From Monoplex corrugatus (Eukaryota; Mollusca; Gastropoda; Littorinimorpha; Ranellidae): a stretch of 64,000 nt of DNA. Below are positions 11,480-23,867 of this stretch, piece after piece. Position 1 is the stretch's first letter. The number at the start of each line of letters is the position of its first letter. Made by a program: the position numbers and the translations under genes. The stretch covers positions 60,433,981 through 60,497,980 of the forward strand of contig CM060307.1 in the NCBI GenBank assembly GCA_030674185.1, read 5' to 3'. The notes beneath the pieces are model-generated. The model was not told where the DNA came from, searched no databases, and saw only the letters and a list, made by a program, of their open reading frames with translations.

Positions 11480-12620
11480 TTGAAACCTACCCCTCTCACA
11501 TTTGCAAATAAATAAGACATCGCCCTACCAAACAGATACGCACTCGTCATTTGAACACAGAGGGGAGAAAATTGTCAATAAAAACGAAGACTGAAACTAT
11601 AGTTCGCCATTGAGGCCTTGACCTTACCTACTCACAACATCTTTATAAAAGACGAAATGGCAAAAATAAATCTCTAGTGTTGGTTACTGTATCACATCAG
11701 GTACTCGGACATTCTACTGCTCTGTCCCTGTCTTCTCTTCCCTGTGTACTCATGTACATAGCCTTTCATCCCTTTTCTCCAAACTCCACAAGAAACAATG
11801 AATCATATGAAAAATTAGAACACATAAATGGAAAAAGATTGCCTTCAAAACTTGCCCGCAAGCACAAAACTTATCCTAAGATACGGACCAAATTTTATGT
11901 ATAAAACATTCAAAGAAAGATGTTTTGCAGTGTAACTTATTTTATTCATAAAAATTATTCTGCAGAAAGTTAACTAAAACAAATGATCTAAATAACACAG
12001 TTGGACCTGCTTCATACAATGAAAATATTTAGCTCGCAAATAAGATCATTACTCGTAACACCTGGAATAAGAAGGCTCTTTTAAATATTCTTCAAACCTG
12101 CTGGAGAAACATTTAATTATGAAGAAATCTAAAGCGAATTTATTCTGACGCTGACTCAGAGTCATATTCCTCTTATATTATAACTATTAGAAAATATATT
12201 TGAAAATCAGGATTCTTGACACATGATGACGTAATATCACATATAAATTCAGCTTTGAAGAAATATAATCAATGTACAAAAGGCAGTTGGATGTACTGCA
12301 AAACATTGACTGATGATGACTGGAAACCTGAAAATGTTGCAAAATATGGCAACACAAAGCTCTCTAGATAATCATGGGATGCCATTTCTATGTAAAACAT
12401 ATAAGCAAATACAAAATTAAAAAAATCACAATCAAAATGGCTGCAATTACGAATTGTTTGCAGAATTACTATAACCATTGTTTTAAAAGAAATGGGAATA
12501 ATTAACAATCAAAACTGCACTTTCTCACTAAAGAAAAGGACAGCATTGGACAATAATTCTGGCGATGTGGCCTAATAATATTTTGAAAAACACTGGAAGA
12601 CTTAGTCTATTTAGATAAAA
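11480..12620. other. No recognised feature
   Basis: AT-rich unique sequence between the miniature element and the tetranucleotide array. Confidence 0.6.
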
Positions 12621-12699
12621 ATGTATGGTAGCAGTAGTAAATATTTTACTTTTTTGTAACTTCGTCCTTATTTTCTGTTGTTTCCTTATTTTCTGTTCT

Positions 12700-13078
12700 T
12701 TGTTTGTTTGTTTGTTTGTTTGTTTGTTTGTTTGTTTGTTTGTTTGTTTGTTTGTTCGTTCGTTCGTTCATTCGTTCGTTCATTTGTTGTTTGTTTGTTT
12801 GCTTGTTCGTTCATTCATTCGTTCATTGTTGTTGTTGTTGTTTGTTTGTTTGTTTGTTTGTTTGCTTGCTTGCTTGCTTGCTTGCCTGCTAGTTAACTTG
12901 CTTGCTTGTTGGTTGGTCGGTTGGTCGGTTGGTCGGTTGGTCGGTCGGTCGGTCGGTTGGTTGGTTGGATGGTTGGTTCGTTGGTTGGTTGGATGGCTGG
13001 TTGGTTGGTTGGTTGGTTGGTTGGTTGGTTGGTTGGTTGGTTGGTTGGTTGGTTGGTTGGTTGGTTGGTTGGTTGGTT
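12700..13078 (+). repeat. Evolving tetranucleotide array
   Basis: Successive blocks are TTTG (12702-12755), TTCG/TTCA mixes, TTTG again, CTTG (12863-12885), GGTC/GGTT mixes, and near-perfect GGTT (12990-13078). The 254-codon frame across it is repeat-driven. Confidence 0.95.
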
Positions 13079-13379
13079 TTACGAACAACTCACTGTGGCT
13101 TAAATGTTTAATTGTTTGCCCGACTGTCTGTTTCCTTGTTTCCTTGATAATAATAATGATCATTATAGTGATGATGGTGACATTGCGTGAAACTAGAGAG
13201 AAAAATGGCTTCTCCCCCTACTTGCTCCGCATAATTATTCCGAACCGCTTCATTGGCCACAGTGTTTGGGACAAGTTTTTTCATCATGATGTTATGATAC
13301 ATGTTAATGGATATGACAGTTATGATGCCATGGAGTTCCTTTCTGGATTGAGACTGAGTAACAGGATTGAACCCTACAG

Positions 13380-13680
13380 CTCTTTTTAATAATATGTCCT
13401 GTCGTCAATCAGGCCCGAGTGATACAGACATCTGTTGGTCAGGAATTTTGAGCAACGCCTTCAACGACGCATCCGCAAGGCGAATGAGGTTCCAAAGTGT
13501 GGTCACCTCTTCCCAGTGAGCCCGTAGCACGCTCAGTTCTGGGTAGGATCCCATAATTCTGGATAGGAGTCGGTTTGGGCCGAAAAATCCAACGATGATA
13601 TTGACGAGGTTGATGGTGTTCGAACCTAGCCCCTTGTATTAATCATTTTACTACGGCGACCGGTTGGTTAAAAAAAAGAA
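13380..13680 (-). other. Possible tRNA-like repeat remnant
   Basis: The minus strand carries ctaggttcgaacacc, a good B-box, near 13627-13613. The rest has no match I recognise. Confidence 0.2.
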
Positions 13681-14059
13681 AATAAAAAAAGGGAAAGTTA
13701 AAACAAAACAAAACAAACAAACAAACAAACAAAAAAGAAATCTGGAAAAAAAAAACGGTTAGTCGAAATCAGGATGTAGTTTGAAGTCTGCAATTTGCTC
13801 AAGAGGGATTCATCGGACTTGGATTCCATATATGTTTTTTAACATTTTTAACCAGAGAAAAATTCTGGCGCTATATGCATGAACTCTCCAATAAAAAGAT
13901 ATCTCAGCCCGACATGATTTCTTTTCAAAATAAGTTTTAGCATTTGAAAGGTCTTCTTGATAAAGAGAATTCCCCTTATACTATAGCAGCAATATTATCA
14001 ATACTAATAACGATGTTTCTGACCGTGCTTCCACCGGCATTGATTGTGAATATGGTGAT

Positions 14060-16378
14060 GATCGTGGTGGCGATGATAATGGTGATGGCGTTGATGATGC
14101 TGATGGTAATGACAGAGATGAAAGGGCTGTTGTTGGTGGTAATGATGATTATAGTGATGATATTCTAAATCGCTCTTTTTCAAAAGAAGTTTTATTATCG
14201 TTAAGAAAAGCGAAATGTGGAAAAGCTGCAGTACCAGACTGTATAATTTTTTTCTAATTGAATATTTCAGTGTTATATTCAATACTGGTCAATATCCTGA
14301 TAATTGAACAAAATTCATCATTGCGCCTTTTTTTTTAAGGGAAAAGCTAGTGATCCAAATAATTACGGAGGCATTTCCTCAAGTGATAGCAGTAAACTGC
14401 ACAGCTCTGTTATCAATTCACGATGACAGGAATGGCTTGTCTACAACACTATCACAGGCGAATACCAGGCTGGTTTTTAAAAAATTCAACAACTGAGTTT
14501 CCAGTTTCAGTTTCTCAAGATGACGTCTCCGCGCTCGGAATGAATTCCATATGCACTAACGTCACAGGTGCCACGTGTACGGTGATTATGGCACTAGCCT
14601 TAAGCCTGCACATAAACCCATGAGCTGGCCAGGTCCTAAGGCCCTACCTAGCCTATGTTTTACCTAGTCTATATTTTATACTGGTATTTTTATCAGCCTA
14701 CTGATCGCGTGTTTACGTTTAAGGCAGTTATACAAAAGCAGTTTACCTATAACAGGAAACTGCATGTCGCCTTCATTGACTTCGAAAAGGCGTTTGATTT
14801 GTTAAAGAATGGTATGAAAGGTAAGATACATAGATATATTTAGAGTATGTATGCTGTCGTGAAAGCAAGAGCGCGGTATGGTACACAGTTTATTAGCAGC
14901 ATTACTTTGTATAAATGGATTGAAACAAGGTGATATGTGTAGTCCCATTCTTTTCTCTTTGTTTATAAATTAACTTGCTCTTGACATAATTAATAATGGC
15001 AGACACGGTGGAAATCTGAGTAATGACTTGATTGAGCTGTTTATTCTATTGTTTGCTGATGACATTGTTCCATTATGAGGAACTGTTTTTTGTTTACAGA
15101 CACAACTAAATAGTACTGTGTCAGTTACAGCTTGAACTAAACATGGACAAGAGTAATGTAATGGTCTTTAGGAAAGGTGGATTTTTAAGCAAATACTGAG
15201 ACATGTTCTACAACAATACAAGGATGGCTGTTATAAATTCGTATAGATATTTAGGAATATTGTTTTTAACAAGAATAAGCTTTAATTTTGCATGTCAAGA
15301 TCTAGCAAGTAGAGCAAACGAGCTGCCTTCGGTATTCTAAGTAAACTGAATAAACTAAACAGGAAATCATTAAAATTATTTTTTAAATTGTTTGATACGC
15401 ACATTCAACCAATTTTGTTTCAACCAATTTTGTTCTAGGGTTATAAAATATAGGCTCTAGAGAAAGCAGCTTTCGTGACTGAAAGTGTTCCAATGTTTAC
15501 GTTGAAAAAAATATTGACTCACCAAGATTTCCCTTACTGTGAACTCTAGTTTTTGTTGTATTCAATAATGGCTAAAACCAAGAAAATAACTAATGATAGA
15601 TTGCCTTATAAGACATACAAAATGCTGTTAAATCTAGCCAGAAGAGAAAAAATAAATCGGGCCTAAAAAGATTCGTGACATATTAAATATTTACGTATTT
15701 TCATACGTCTGGGAAAATCAGGCTGTTGGTTATATAACATCTTTCATTAAAACATTCAAAGATTAGTTGATTTCAGGTGGCAAAATTGGGATTATCATAT
15801 CAATACTAGTGATGCTTTTGCACGATTAGAAAGTTTAAATTATCTCATGAGATTGAACAATACTTGTTGTTGGATTTTAACAGATTTATCACAAGATGTA
15901 GATTTGGTATGTCTGATTTATCAACGCGTATATTAAGATATAAAAGAAGTGGCGAAGAGACAGAAAAAGAGTCACTGAAAATGAAATTCACTTTATTCTA
16001 TATTATCCGGCCCTGGAGATCTGAGACGCCAGTTAATTCAATCCAAATGATTCCAGATTAATAATGCTTATGGCTTCAAAAACAGTACAATCAGAAATCT
16101 GGCAACAGACGTCTATAAAGCTCTTAACAGAAGAGAAGACTGCTTTGTCTTAAAGTTAAATTCTACTGACGTGTGATTGTTAAACCGATGTACACACTAT
16201 TACTGTATTATTGAAGAATGGCTGTATGACCTTATCGTATTCCCAAAACATCTAAAGTATGTATTATCTCAGACTGACTAGGTATATATTTTGTGTTTGC
16301 ATAATGTTTATAATCCCCAACTGATGTTTTGGCCTTATTGAATAAAGTTCTGATTCTGATTCTGATTCTGATTCTGAT
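14060..16378 (+). mobile_element. Decayed LINE (non-LTR retrotransposon)
   Basis: A chain of RT-like segments runs across shifting frames: LRKAKCGKAAVPDCI (14196-14250), ITGEYQAGF (about 14450-14475), then after an insertion RVFTFKAVIQKQFTYNRKLHVAFIDFEKAF (RT motif A, about 14706-14798). LFADDI follows at about 15050-15068, then KSNVMVFRKGG, and later DLSTRILRYKRS (15910-15950). The copy ends with a poly(A)-signal-like aataaagttctgattctg and a TTCTGA repeat at 16338-16378, a normal LINE tail. Many stops and frameshifts make it a dead copy. The clade is not assigned. Confidence 0.8.
14494..14702 (-). mobile_element. Retroposon with CTGAAA tail, inserted in the LINE
   Basis: The unit is about 205 bp in reverse orientation and breaks the LINE coding frame between EYQAGF and RVFTFKAV. 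It is very similar to 22491-22703 along its whole length and to the shorter copies at 2684-2755 and 33437-33522. The 3' end reads cttgagaaactgaaactg. No A/B promoter boxes were recognised, so it may be a SINE of unknown head or the 3' end of a LINE. Confidence 0.75.
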
Positions 16379-16402
16379 ACTCTCTCTCTCTGTCTGTCTC
16401 TG

Positions 16403-16407
<5 letters not shown>

Positions 16408-16489
<82 letters not shown>

Positions 16490-16528
16490 CGTGCGTTGCG
16501 TGCGTGCGCGCGCGCGTGTGTGTGTGTA
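16408..16528. repeat. GT microsatellite after LINE tail
   Basis: Starts just past the TTCTGA LINE tail and a short CT run, with GCGT/CG steps at its end. Confidence 0.97.
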
Positions 16529-16589
16529 TTTTATCACAGACAGAAAATGTGACCATGGTCTGACTATCTTGTTTTTTTGTTTTCAGGTT

Positions 16590-16870
16590 TCTTTCTTTCC
16601 TTCTTTATTTACTTATTTATATATTTATATTATTTATTTATTTGTTATGTTTATCTATTTATTTATCTATTTATTTGTTTATTTGTTTATCTATTTATTT
16701 TTTTTATGTTTGTTTATGTATTTATTTATTTATTTATTTCGTTTATTATTTATTTATTTGTTTATTTATTCATTTGTTTATTCATCTATTTATTTATTTA
16801 TTTATGTCTCCCTCTCATGTTTATTTCTTTATTTCTTTACTTGTCTATTTAAAGATGTTTATTCATCTAT
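16590..16870. repeat. TTTA-type repeat tract
   Basis: Imperfect ATTT/GTTT tetranucleotides. Frames rich in Leu, Ile, Tyr and Phe here are artefacts. Confidence 0.9.
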
Positions 16871-17074
16871 TGATTGATTTGTCCCTCTTAAGGATCATCA
16901 TGTTATTTATCTGTCTTTCTGCCTGTCTGTCTCCCTTTCTTTTCTTTTTACTTTGTTTATTCATTTACTTTTTATCATTATTTGTTTTAACCTTCATTTC
17001 TTTACTTTTCTATGATCTTATTCTTATATTCTGTGTCTGCCCTCCCGTCTTTTTCCCCGGCTGTACTCTTGTTT

Positions 17075-17445
17075 CTAAGGGAAGGAGAAAATGTGTGAGG
17101 GAAGGAGAAAATGTTGTGAGGGAAGGAGAAAATGAGAAAATGGTGAGGGAAGGAGAAAATGAGAAAATGTGTGAGGGAAGGAGAAAATGTGTGAGGGAAG
17201 GAGAAAATGAGAAAATGTGTGAGGGAAGGAGAAAATGTGTGAGGGAAGGAGAAAATGAGAAAATGTGTGAGGGAAGGAGAAAATGTGTGAGGGAAGGAGA
17301 AAATGTGTGTGAGGGAAGGAGAAAATGAGAAGAAAAATGTGTGAGGGAAGGAGAAAATGGTGTGTGAGGGAAGGAGGGGAAAAAATGAGAAAATGTGTGA
17401 GGGAAGGAGAAAATGTGTGAGGGAAGGAGAAAATGTGTGAGGGAA
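17075..17445 (+). repeat. 21-bp/12-bp minisatellite
   Basis: Units of gaaaatgtgtgagggaaggag (21 bp, split by occasional 12-bp inserts gaaaatgagaaa) repeat about 15 times. The period is a multiple of three, so open frames on both strands (repeating CVREGE on plus) run through it. They have no other coding support. Confidence 0.95.
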
Positions 17446-17794
17446 GAACAACACGAACTACGAAATGTGTAACTGTCTCAAGTTTTGTTACACCTCATTA
17501 ACAGGGAGTATGGGGTACGGGATAATCAATGAAACAAGTGACTGTGATGAAAATGTCCAGTTTGTTTGAGAGTTCGTTTACTGAAGAGGATTCATCGCGC
17601 TCAGACAATTCCATATGTGTTCCACCCAAATCTGCCGGCAATTATTTGGCAGATTCGTTGAACCTGTGCACAATCCTATGCACTGACAACGTCTCGAAAT
17701 GGGGAGAGGGACTAAGCTGACAACCCTAGAATGATTGATTCATTAGGATGGAAAAAGAATAAGAACGCGTATTACAGTACAACCAGACAAGACA

Positions 17795-17895
17795 GGTTGT
17801 ATTAAATACACGTTCTATTCTTTTTTTCGTTTTTTTTCCCCTGGTTCCTGTTTGCTTGAACGCGGACAGTCACACTTGTTTTGGATTTCAAATCA
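17795..17895 (+). mobile_element. Penelope-like element 3'-end fragment
   Basis: The fragment shares ctgtttgcttg, gcggacagtcacacttgtttt and the preceding T-rich segment with 31955-32055, just beyond the Penelope 3' region. It is a short degraded copy. Confidence 0.45.
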
Positions 17896-18213
17896 AATCA
17901 ATCAGTCAATAGCACATCCAACGTGGGCCCCAGTAGCTGAGTTGGTTTGACTGGATTTTATTACGGTGGACTGCAAACAGGTAGGCCTGGTAGGCCCTAC
18001 CTCTGACTTCAGCCCCTTATCTACCTCTGATGGCTTCGTCCTGGGACATAATAGGGTATTTTCCAGGTGTGGCCGTGCCAAGTGCCATCATACCCTGTAA
18101 AGATGGAAACCATCACCAGTCAGTCCGGCATTGTTTCTTTGTCTTAGCATGGCTTGCTGTGACCGAGTGGGTTGGGGATGGTTGCCCCTTAAAAAAATGG
18201 ATGTACCTTCCTA
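17896..18213. other. No recognised feature
   Basis: GC-richer unique stretch before the satellite array. No supported gene. Confidence 0.5.
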
Positions 18214-19670
18214 GAATGCTATAGCGAAAAGAACGAACCACAAAACAAATGTTAAATGCTATAGTGAAAGGAACGAACCACAAGACATACAATGTTAAAT
18301 GTTACAGTGAAAGGAACGAACCACAGAACATGCAATGTTAAATGCTATAGTGAAAAGAACGAACCACAAGACAAATGTTAAATGCCATAGTAGAAGGAAC
18401 GAACCACAGGACATGACATGTTAAATGCTATAGTGAAAAGAACGAACCACAAGACAAACGTTAAATGCCATAGTAGAAGGAACGAACCACAAGACATACA
18501 ACGTTAAATGCAATAGTAAAAGGAACGAACCACAAGACATACAACGTTAAATGCTATAGTGAAAGGAACGAACCACAAGACATACAAAACATATAATGTT
18601 AAATGTTATAGTGAAAGGAACGAACCACAAGACATACAATGTTAAATGTTAAGTGAAAGGAACGAATCACAAGACATACAATGTTAAATGTTATAGTGAA
18701 AGGAACGAACCACAAGACATACAATGTTAAATGTTATAGTGAAAGGAACGAACCACAAGACATACAATGTTAAATGTTATAGTGAAAGGAACGAACCACA
18801 AGACATACAATGTTAAATGTTATAGTGAAAGGAACGAACCACAAGACATACAATGTTAAATGTTATAGTGAAAGGAACGAACCACAAGACATACAATGTT
18901 AAATGTTATAGTGAAAGGAACGAACCACAAGGACATACAATGTTAAATGTTATAGTGAAAGGAACGAACCACAAGACATACACTATTTAAATGTTTACAG
19001 TGAAAGGAACAACACAAGACATACAATGTTAAATGTTATAGTGAAAGGAACGAACCACAGACATACAATGTTAAATGCTACAGTGAAAGGAACGAACCAC
19101 AAGACATACAACGTTAAATGCTATAGTAAAGCAACGAACCACAGACATACAATGTTAAATGTTATAGTGAAAGGAACGAACCACAAGACATACAATGTTA
19201 AATGCTATAGTGAAAGGAACGAACCACAGGACATACAATGTTAAATGTTATAGTGAAAGGAACGAACCACAGACATACAATTTAAATGTATAATGAAAGG
19301 AACGAACCACAAGACATACAATGTTAAATGTATAGTGAAAGGAACGAACCACAAGACATACAATGTTAAATGTTATAGTGAAAGGAACGAACCACAAGAC
19401 ATACAATGTTAAATGTTATAGTGAAAGGAACGAACCACAAGACATACAATGTTAAATGTTTATAGTGAAAGGAACGAACCACAGGACATACAATGTTAAA
19501 TGTTATAAGTGAAAGGAACGAACCACAGGATATACAATTCTAAATGCAATAATGAAAGGAACGAACCACAAGATATACAATGGTAAATGTTTATAGTGAA
19601 AGGAACGAACGACAGACATACAATGTTAAATGCCATAGTGAAAGGAATAAACCACAGGGACATACAATGT
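18214..19670 (+). repeat. 43-bp satellite array, about 34 units
   Basis: The core of the monomer is ttatagtgaaaggaacgaac, followed by cacaagacatacaatgttaa and atg. Units near 18220-18480 include shorter forms (about 40 bp, missing three bases of acatac) and base variants (agaagg, gctatag). The middle (18600-18980) is nearly homogeneous, and the right edge decays through single-base indels. A 72-codon open frame inside is an accident of the repeat. Confidence 0.97.
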
Positions 19671-20279
19671 TCAAAAAGTGATAAAAAATAGATTATGATA
19701 AACTATCTACTTTCACATGTCTGTCGCTCATAAAATGACAATGGTTAACGATTGAAAAAGACATGAAATCATGTTTAAATCGACTTTTTGCGGTATATGA
19801 ACATCAATATGTAAGAAATGGTGGATAGGCTGATCCATTTCAAATATTGATGTTAGACTAAAACATACAACACAATTCAAATGTTGATTTCAGACGAGAT
19901 CTCATTTCTCCCCTCATTTGTCCCTTTTAAATTACAAGATACATTTTTTCTTTGCTTGCTGGTTTGTTTGTTTTTCTTTAACTCAGACATATTACACCAG
20001 GTCCCTTACCGTGTTCATGTATTTCTCCCCTCTCTTTCTTTACTCAACAAATTTCGTGTTTGTTTGTTTAATTTGTTTGTTTGTTTAATTTAGGTCAGTG
20101 TTTTAGTCATTTCCCACAAAATAGACGACTGGTTATGGAAGTCTTTATTTCCTGTTTTGGAATTGATTTTAGATGAAAATCTTTGGGGGGGGTTTTTTTC
20201 GTTTTTGTTTTATTTGTTTCGTTTTTTTGTTTTGTTATGGATTTGATATTAGATTGACAAAAATGGGTACAAGCATTAT

Positions 20280-20364
<85 letters not shown>
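20280..20364. repeat. CT microsatellite
   Basis: CT array of about 85 bp with two CTCC breaks. Confidence 0.97.
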
Positions 20365-20368
<4 letters not shown>

Positions 20369-20689
20369 TTCTCCTTTTCTTTCCTTCAGTGACGTGTTCA
20401 CATTGATTTCATCTTCTTTTCTACTGTACTACTCCACTTGCTTGTTGGTTGTGTTGGCTTTTCCCTGGATCCTTTCTCATGTGTGTTTGGTCTGAATGGT
20501 TCATATTTTTGAAAGTGCGGGATTGCTGGTGAGGTTGGTGCTGGCGGTCTGGTCTATTTCTTTTTCTATTCTACTTTTTTGTTTGTTTTTGTTTTGTTTT
20601 TGTTTTGCGAATTCATGATTTAAGCATTTTTAACATTGATCAATTTTTTTGTGTTTATTTAAACACTCATTATTCATATCTCTGTATGC

Positions 20690-20806
20690 TGCAGGAAGCT
20701 GATGGATAGCGTGAGGGAGTGAAAGGGTTAAGTTTTTCCTTTGCTGTCATGGCTGACAATGCAGGATGCTGGTGGACAGGGTGAGAGAGTAAAAGGATGA
20801 AGCTCT
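20690..20806. mobile_element. Second copy of the TTAA-type miniature element
   Basis: The copy aligns with 11372-11483: aggaagctgatggatagcg, gtgaaagggttaagttttt, gctggtggacagggtgagag. It lacks the left terminal repeat and is more diverged. Confidence 0.55.
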
Positions 20807-21859
20807 GACTGCTAAGATCAAACGGTTGAATACCAGTTGACGAAAACCTAGGATGAACATTAAATATAATTCTAATAGTTTTTTATATAAAAATCGATTC
20901 CTCAATTTTTCTGTGATGCTATTTGAATGCAAGCTGTACTAGCGAGCTTCATACCAGACGAAGCAAAGAATTTTGATTACGTTACTTTAGTATCGCCTCG
21001 CAGGTCTGTAGGTGTCCCAGAAACAAACCGATTTAGAATATATTTTTACGCTAGTACATTTCGCATATAGTGGTCCGTAAACAGCAATCAGTGCTTCATG
21101 ATCCTATTAGAATTGTGGGCTATGTTCATCTGTATATATCCAGAAACACCTTTCGTGTTCTGGCACATCTGTACAAGCTTGATATAGCAATGTCCAGTAA
21201 CAGTCAGGACATCGGTTGTTTCTATTGATCTTCTTTCTTTCTGCGGTGGAAAGATCACATCTAGCAATAAACGTGGTCTTTTTTTCTAGTTTGTTTCTTT
21301 GGGTTTTTTCCAATCCCTGCCTGTTGTTATTCTTGATGGACTGATTATGTTTATACTGCTATACTGTGTGTTTATACCACGTTGTATGGGTGTGGGAATC
21401 TCACTCCCCCGTGTATAGATTGTGTGTGCGTGTGCATGCGCGCGCGCGCGCGTGTGTGTGTGTTCATGTTTGTGTGTGTACTTATCAAATGATTTATACA
21501 TCTTTCCTCGCATATATACATACATAATATATATATATGTAACAGAGTGTCTTGCTCTGTTACGATCTTTTCTCATTTATCTAGGACGGTCAAAGGCAAC
21601 ACAGTGTAGTGTGTTTGTCTAGATCAAAAACGCCTTGCGTTCTCTCAGCCAAATTATATTTGAGTTTACAGCCTCTGCCCATCCAAAGCTACGCGTTGAA
21701 CATTTAAAAGATCTAACCAATGCATTACGCATATAAGACACTACTGTCATATCTAAATAATGAGCATCTACAATGAGTACGTGCATTCTAAAGCTGGGCC
21801 TACGAATTTTGTTGTCATTATGGTCCCAATCTTCGATCTGTTTAACGTTGTAGTCCTAT

Positions 21860-21975
21860 AAAACCTAGAGAAGACTATCTTTATTCCACACCGCCTTCAG
21901 TACCTACTGCATTATAGCCAGTACCTAGCTGCCCGCCGAAACACCCAAACAATGACCGCAGGTTGTGTTGCGGTT
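21860..21975 (+). repeat. Dispersed repeat, first copy
   Basis: The stretch ctatctttattccacaccg through tagctgcccgccgaaacacc resembles 22735-22835 (ctgtctttattccaaaccac to tagccgcccgctgacacacc). Confidence 0.6.
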
Positions 21976-22087
21976 GTATGTATGAATGTATGTGTCTTTG
22001 TGCGGGCATGTATTTACTGTTACTTGTTATTTTCATCTCTTACCAGTTTCTTTATCTACATACTCCTTTATTTTGTATTATTTATTC

Positions 22088-22344
22088 ACCTACTTACGTA
22101 CTTCTTATTCACTTACCCACTCGCTTACTTGCTTACTTGCTTGCTTACTTACTTGCTTGCTTACCTACTTACTTACTTACCTATTGATGATTAAGAAAAT
22201 ATTGGCTTCACCTAGTTGATAGATGGCTGAGCATTGGGGCTTTCATTAGGTGGGGGGGGGGGGGAGGTCTGTCATGTGAGACGAGTTTATACACAATAGC
22301 TAGTTGTGTTGTGAGTCATACCCTTAGTCATTTATTTAGTTAGT

Positions 22345-22424
<80 letters not shown>
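22088..22424. repeat. CTTA tetranucleotide, then AT microsatellite
   Basis: ACTT/GCTT repeats to 22185, a G12 run near 22252-22264, and a pure AT run at 22351-22424 (74 bp). Confidence 0.95.
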
Positions 22425-22427
<3 letters not shown>

Positions 22428-22490
22428 CCTTTTTTGAAGGAAAGATACACACATGCACATGTCATTTACATGTAACCAAGATTATTCCAG

Positions 22491-22703
22491 TGGTAGGCTG
22501 GTAAAATACCAGTACAAAATATAGACAAGGTAAAACATAGCCCAGGTAGGGCCTCAGAACCTGGCCAGCTCATGGGCTTATGTGCAAGCTTAAGGCTTGT
22601 GCCATGATCACTATACACGTGGCACCTGTGACGTTAGTGCATATGGAATTCATTCAGAGTGCGGAGACGTCATCTTGAGAAACTGAAACTGAAACTGAAA
22701 ATG
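22491..22703 (+). mobile_element. Retroposon with CTGAAA tail
   Basis: This is the longest plus-strand copy of the family. It starts near taggctggtaaaatacc and ends in three or four imperfect ctgaaa units. It holds the diagnostic stretch gtgacgttagtgcatatgg. Confidence 0.75.
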
Positions 22704-22724
22704 AATTGTATAGAACTCCATAGT

Positions 22725-22850
22725 GGACTGGACTGTCTTTATTCCAAACCACCTTCGCCACATTGTCAAACAAACACTGCGTAATAGCCAGTGCGTAGCC
22801 GCCCGCTGACACACCCAGACAAAGACCTGTACGCCAGTTGTGTGTACCGA
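22725..22850 (+). repeat. Dispersed repeat, second copy
   Basis: Matches 21860-21975. The family is unnamed. Confidence 0.6.
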
Positions 22851-23055
22851 AGCACTACGCTAGTTACAACTGATGTAAGACTCCCAGTCATTTCTATCAG
22901 GTTTAACTTTCAGCACAGACCAAGTGTTCATTGTGTAGGTGATAACAAATCAGACCTTACCATTTGATAGTATTGATAGTATGACCATCGCGCTTTGTTC
23001 CCAAAGAATATAAATTGACAAGGTGCGCCTAGCTAGCTAGATATATCTATATCTA

Positions 23056-23058
23056 TGT

Positions 23059-23152
<94 letters not shown>

Positions 23153-23160
23153 TGTGTGTG
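23056..23160. repeat. GT microsatellite
   Basis: GT array with a single GG break near its end. Confidence 0.97.
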
Positions 23161-23554
23161 AACTAGTGTTCTCATGTTATGATCTGTTGTTATCTTTATA
23201 TGAACTGACGATATTAATAGTGCGTTCATATATTATTCGATTATATTTAAACTGCATTAATGGCATGAACATTGCAGTCCCCCAGCCCCCCCCCCCCTAC
23301 CCCCAACTTTTTTTCTGACTTTTGTTGTTGTTGGAAAGCACAAAGAGCATACTTTGACATAGACTGTTATCTCGTCTTTTTCATTCTTTTTCTTTTTAAT
23401 TCGAAGTGATCCATTTTCATTTGCTCTGCTTCCAAGATTACAAAATGTCAGCGAAACGCATTCATATCTTTAAATTATTATTTTTTTTGTTTTTGTATTT
23501 GTAAAATAGTATGAAGGAGAGTTAGCATTCCGATTTTTCCGTGATGCGTGTTAT

Positions 23555-23605
23555 ATACGTTGTTTTGCCCACACTGTGCAGGCGGAATAATGCTACGCAC
23601 TTTGC
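23555..23605 (-). mobile_element. Short SINE 3' fragment
   Basis: The reverse strand reads ctgcacagtgtgggcaaaac, identical in core to 5391-5410. Only about 50 bp are recognisable. Confidence 0.35.
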
Positions 23606-23723
23606 ACTCCCGTCTCCTGTGAGCTTGTTCGTTTGGCTGAGATTTTAGTCTTTCCACACATAGTATGTACGAGGACCAGTATGTAAAATTCTTTTACGAA
23701 GCTTTCAAATAATGTCTTTATAT

Positions 23724-23796
23724 GTAATCAATAAATAAATAGATAAATAAATAAATAAATGAATGAATGAATGAATAAATAAATAAATAAATAAAA
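23724..23796. repeat. AAAT/GAAT tetranucleotide
   Basis: It directly precedes the LINE at 23830. Confidence 0.95.
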
Positions 23797-23867
23797 ACAT
23801 AATATGAAATTATAAACAATGTAAATCACAAGAAGTTACAATAATAATGGGAGATTTTAATGCTTAA

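Larger units (their letters stand above)
19671..21400. other. Mostly featureless, T-rich
   Basis: Apart from the CT array and the second miniature element, only TTTG runs are visible. Confidence 0.6.

Noticed and set aside
12625..13389. 254-codon frame, the second longest uninterrupted run outside the Penelope element
   Set aside because: It is a translation of TTTG/GGTT tetranucleotides. The reverse frame (Asn-Gln-Pro-Thr repeats) is equally open.
16642..17454. Frames of 228 and 150 codons on opposite strands
   Set aside because: They come from the TTTA tract and the 21-bp minisatellite, whose period is a multiple of three.
18214..19670. Regular repeats that could suggest a CRISPR array
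   Set aside because: The units are contiguous with no unique spacers, and the genome is eukaryotic. This is a satellite.
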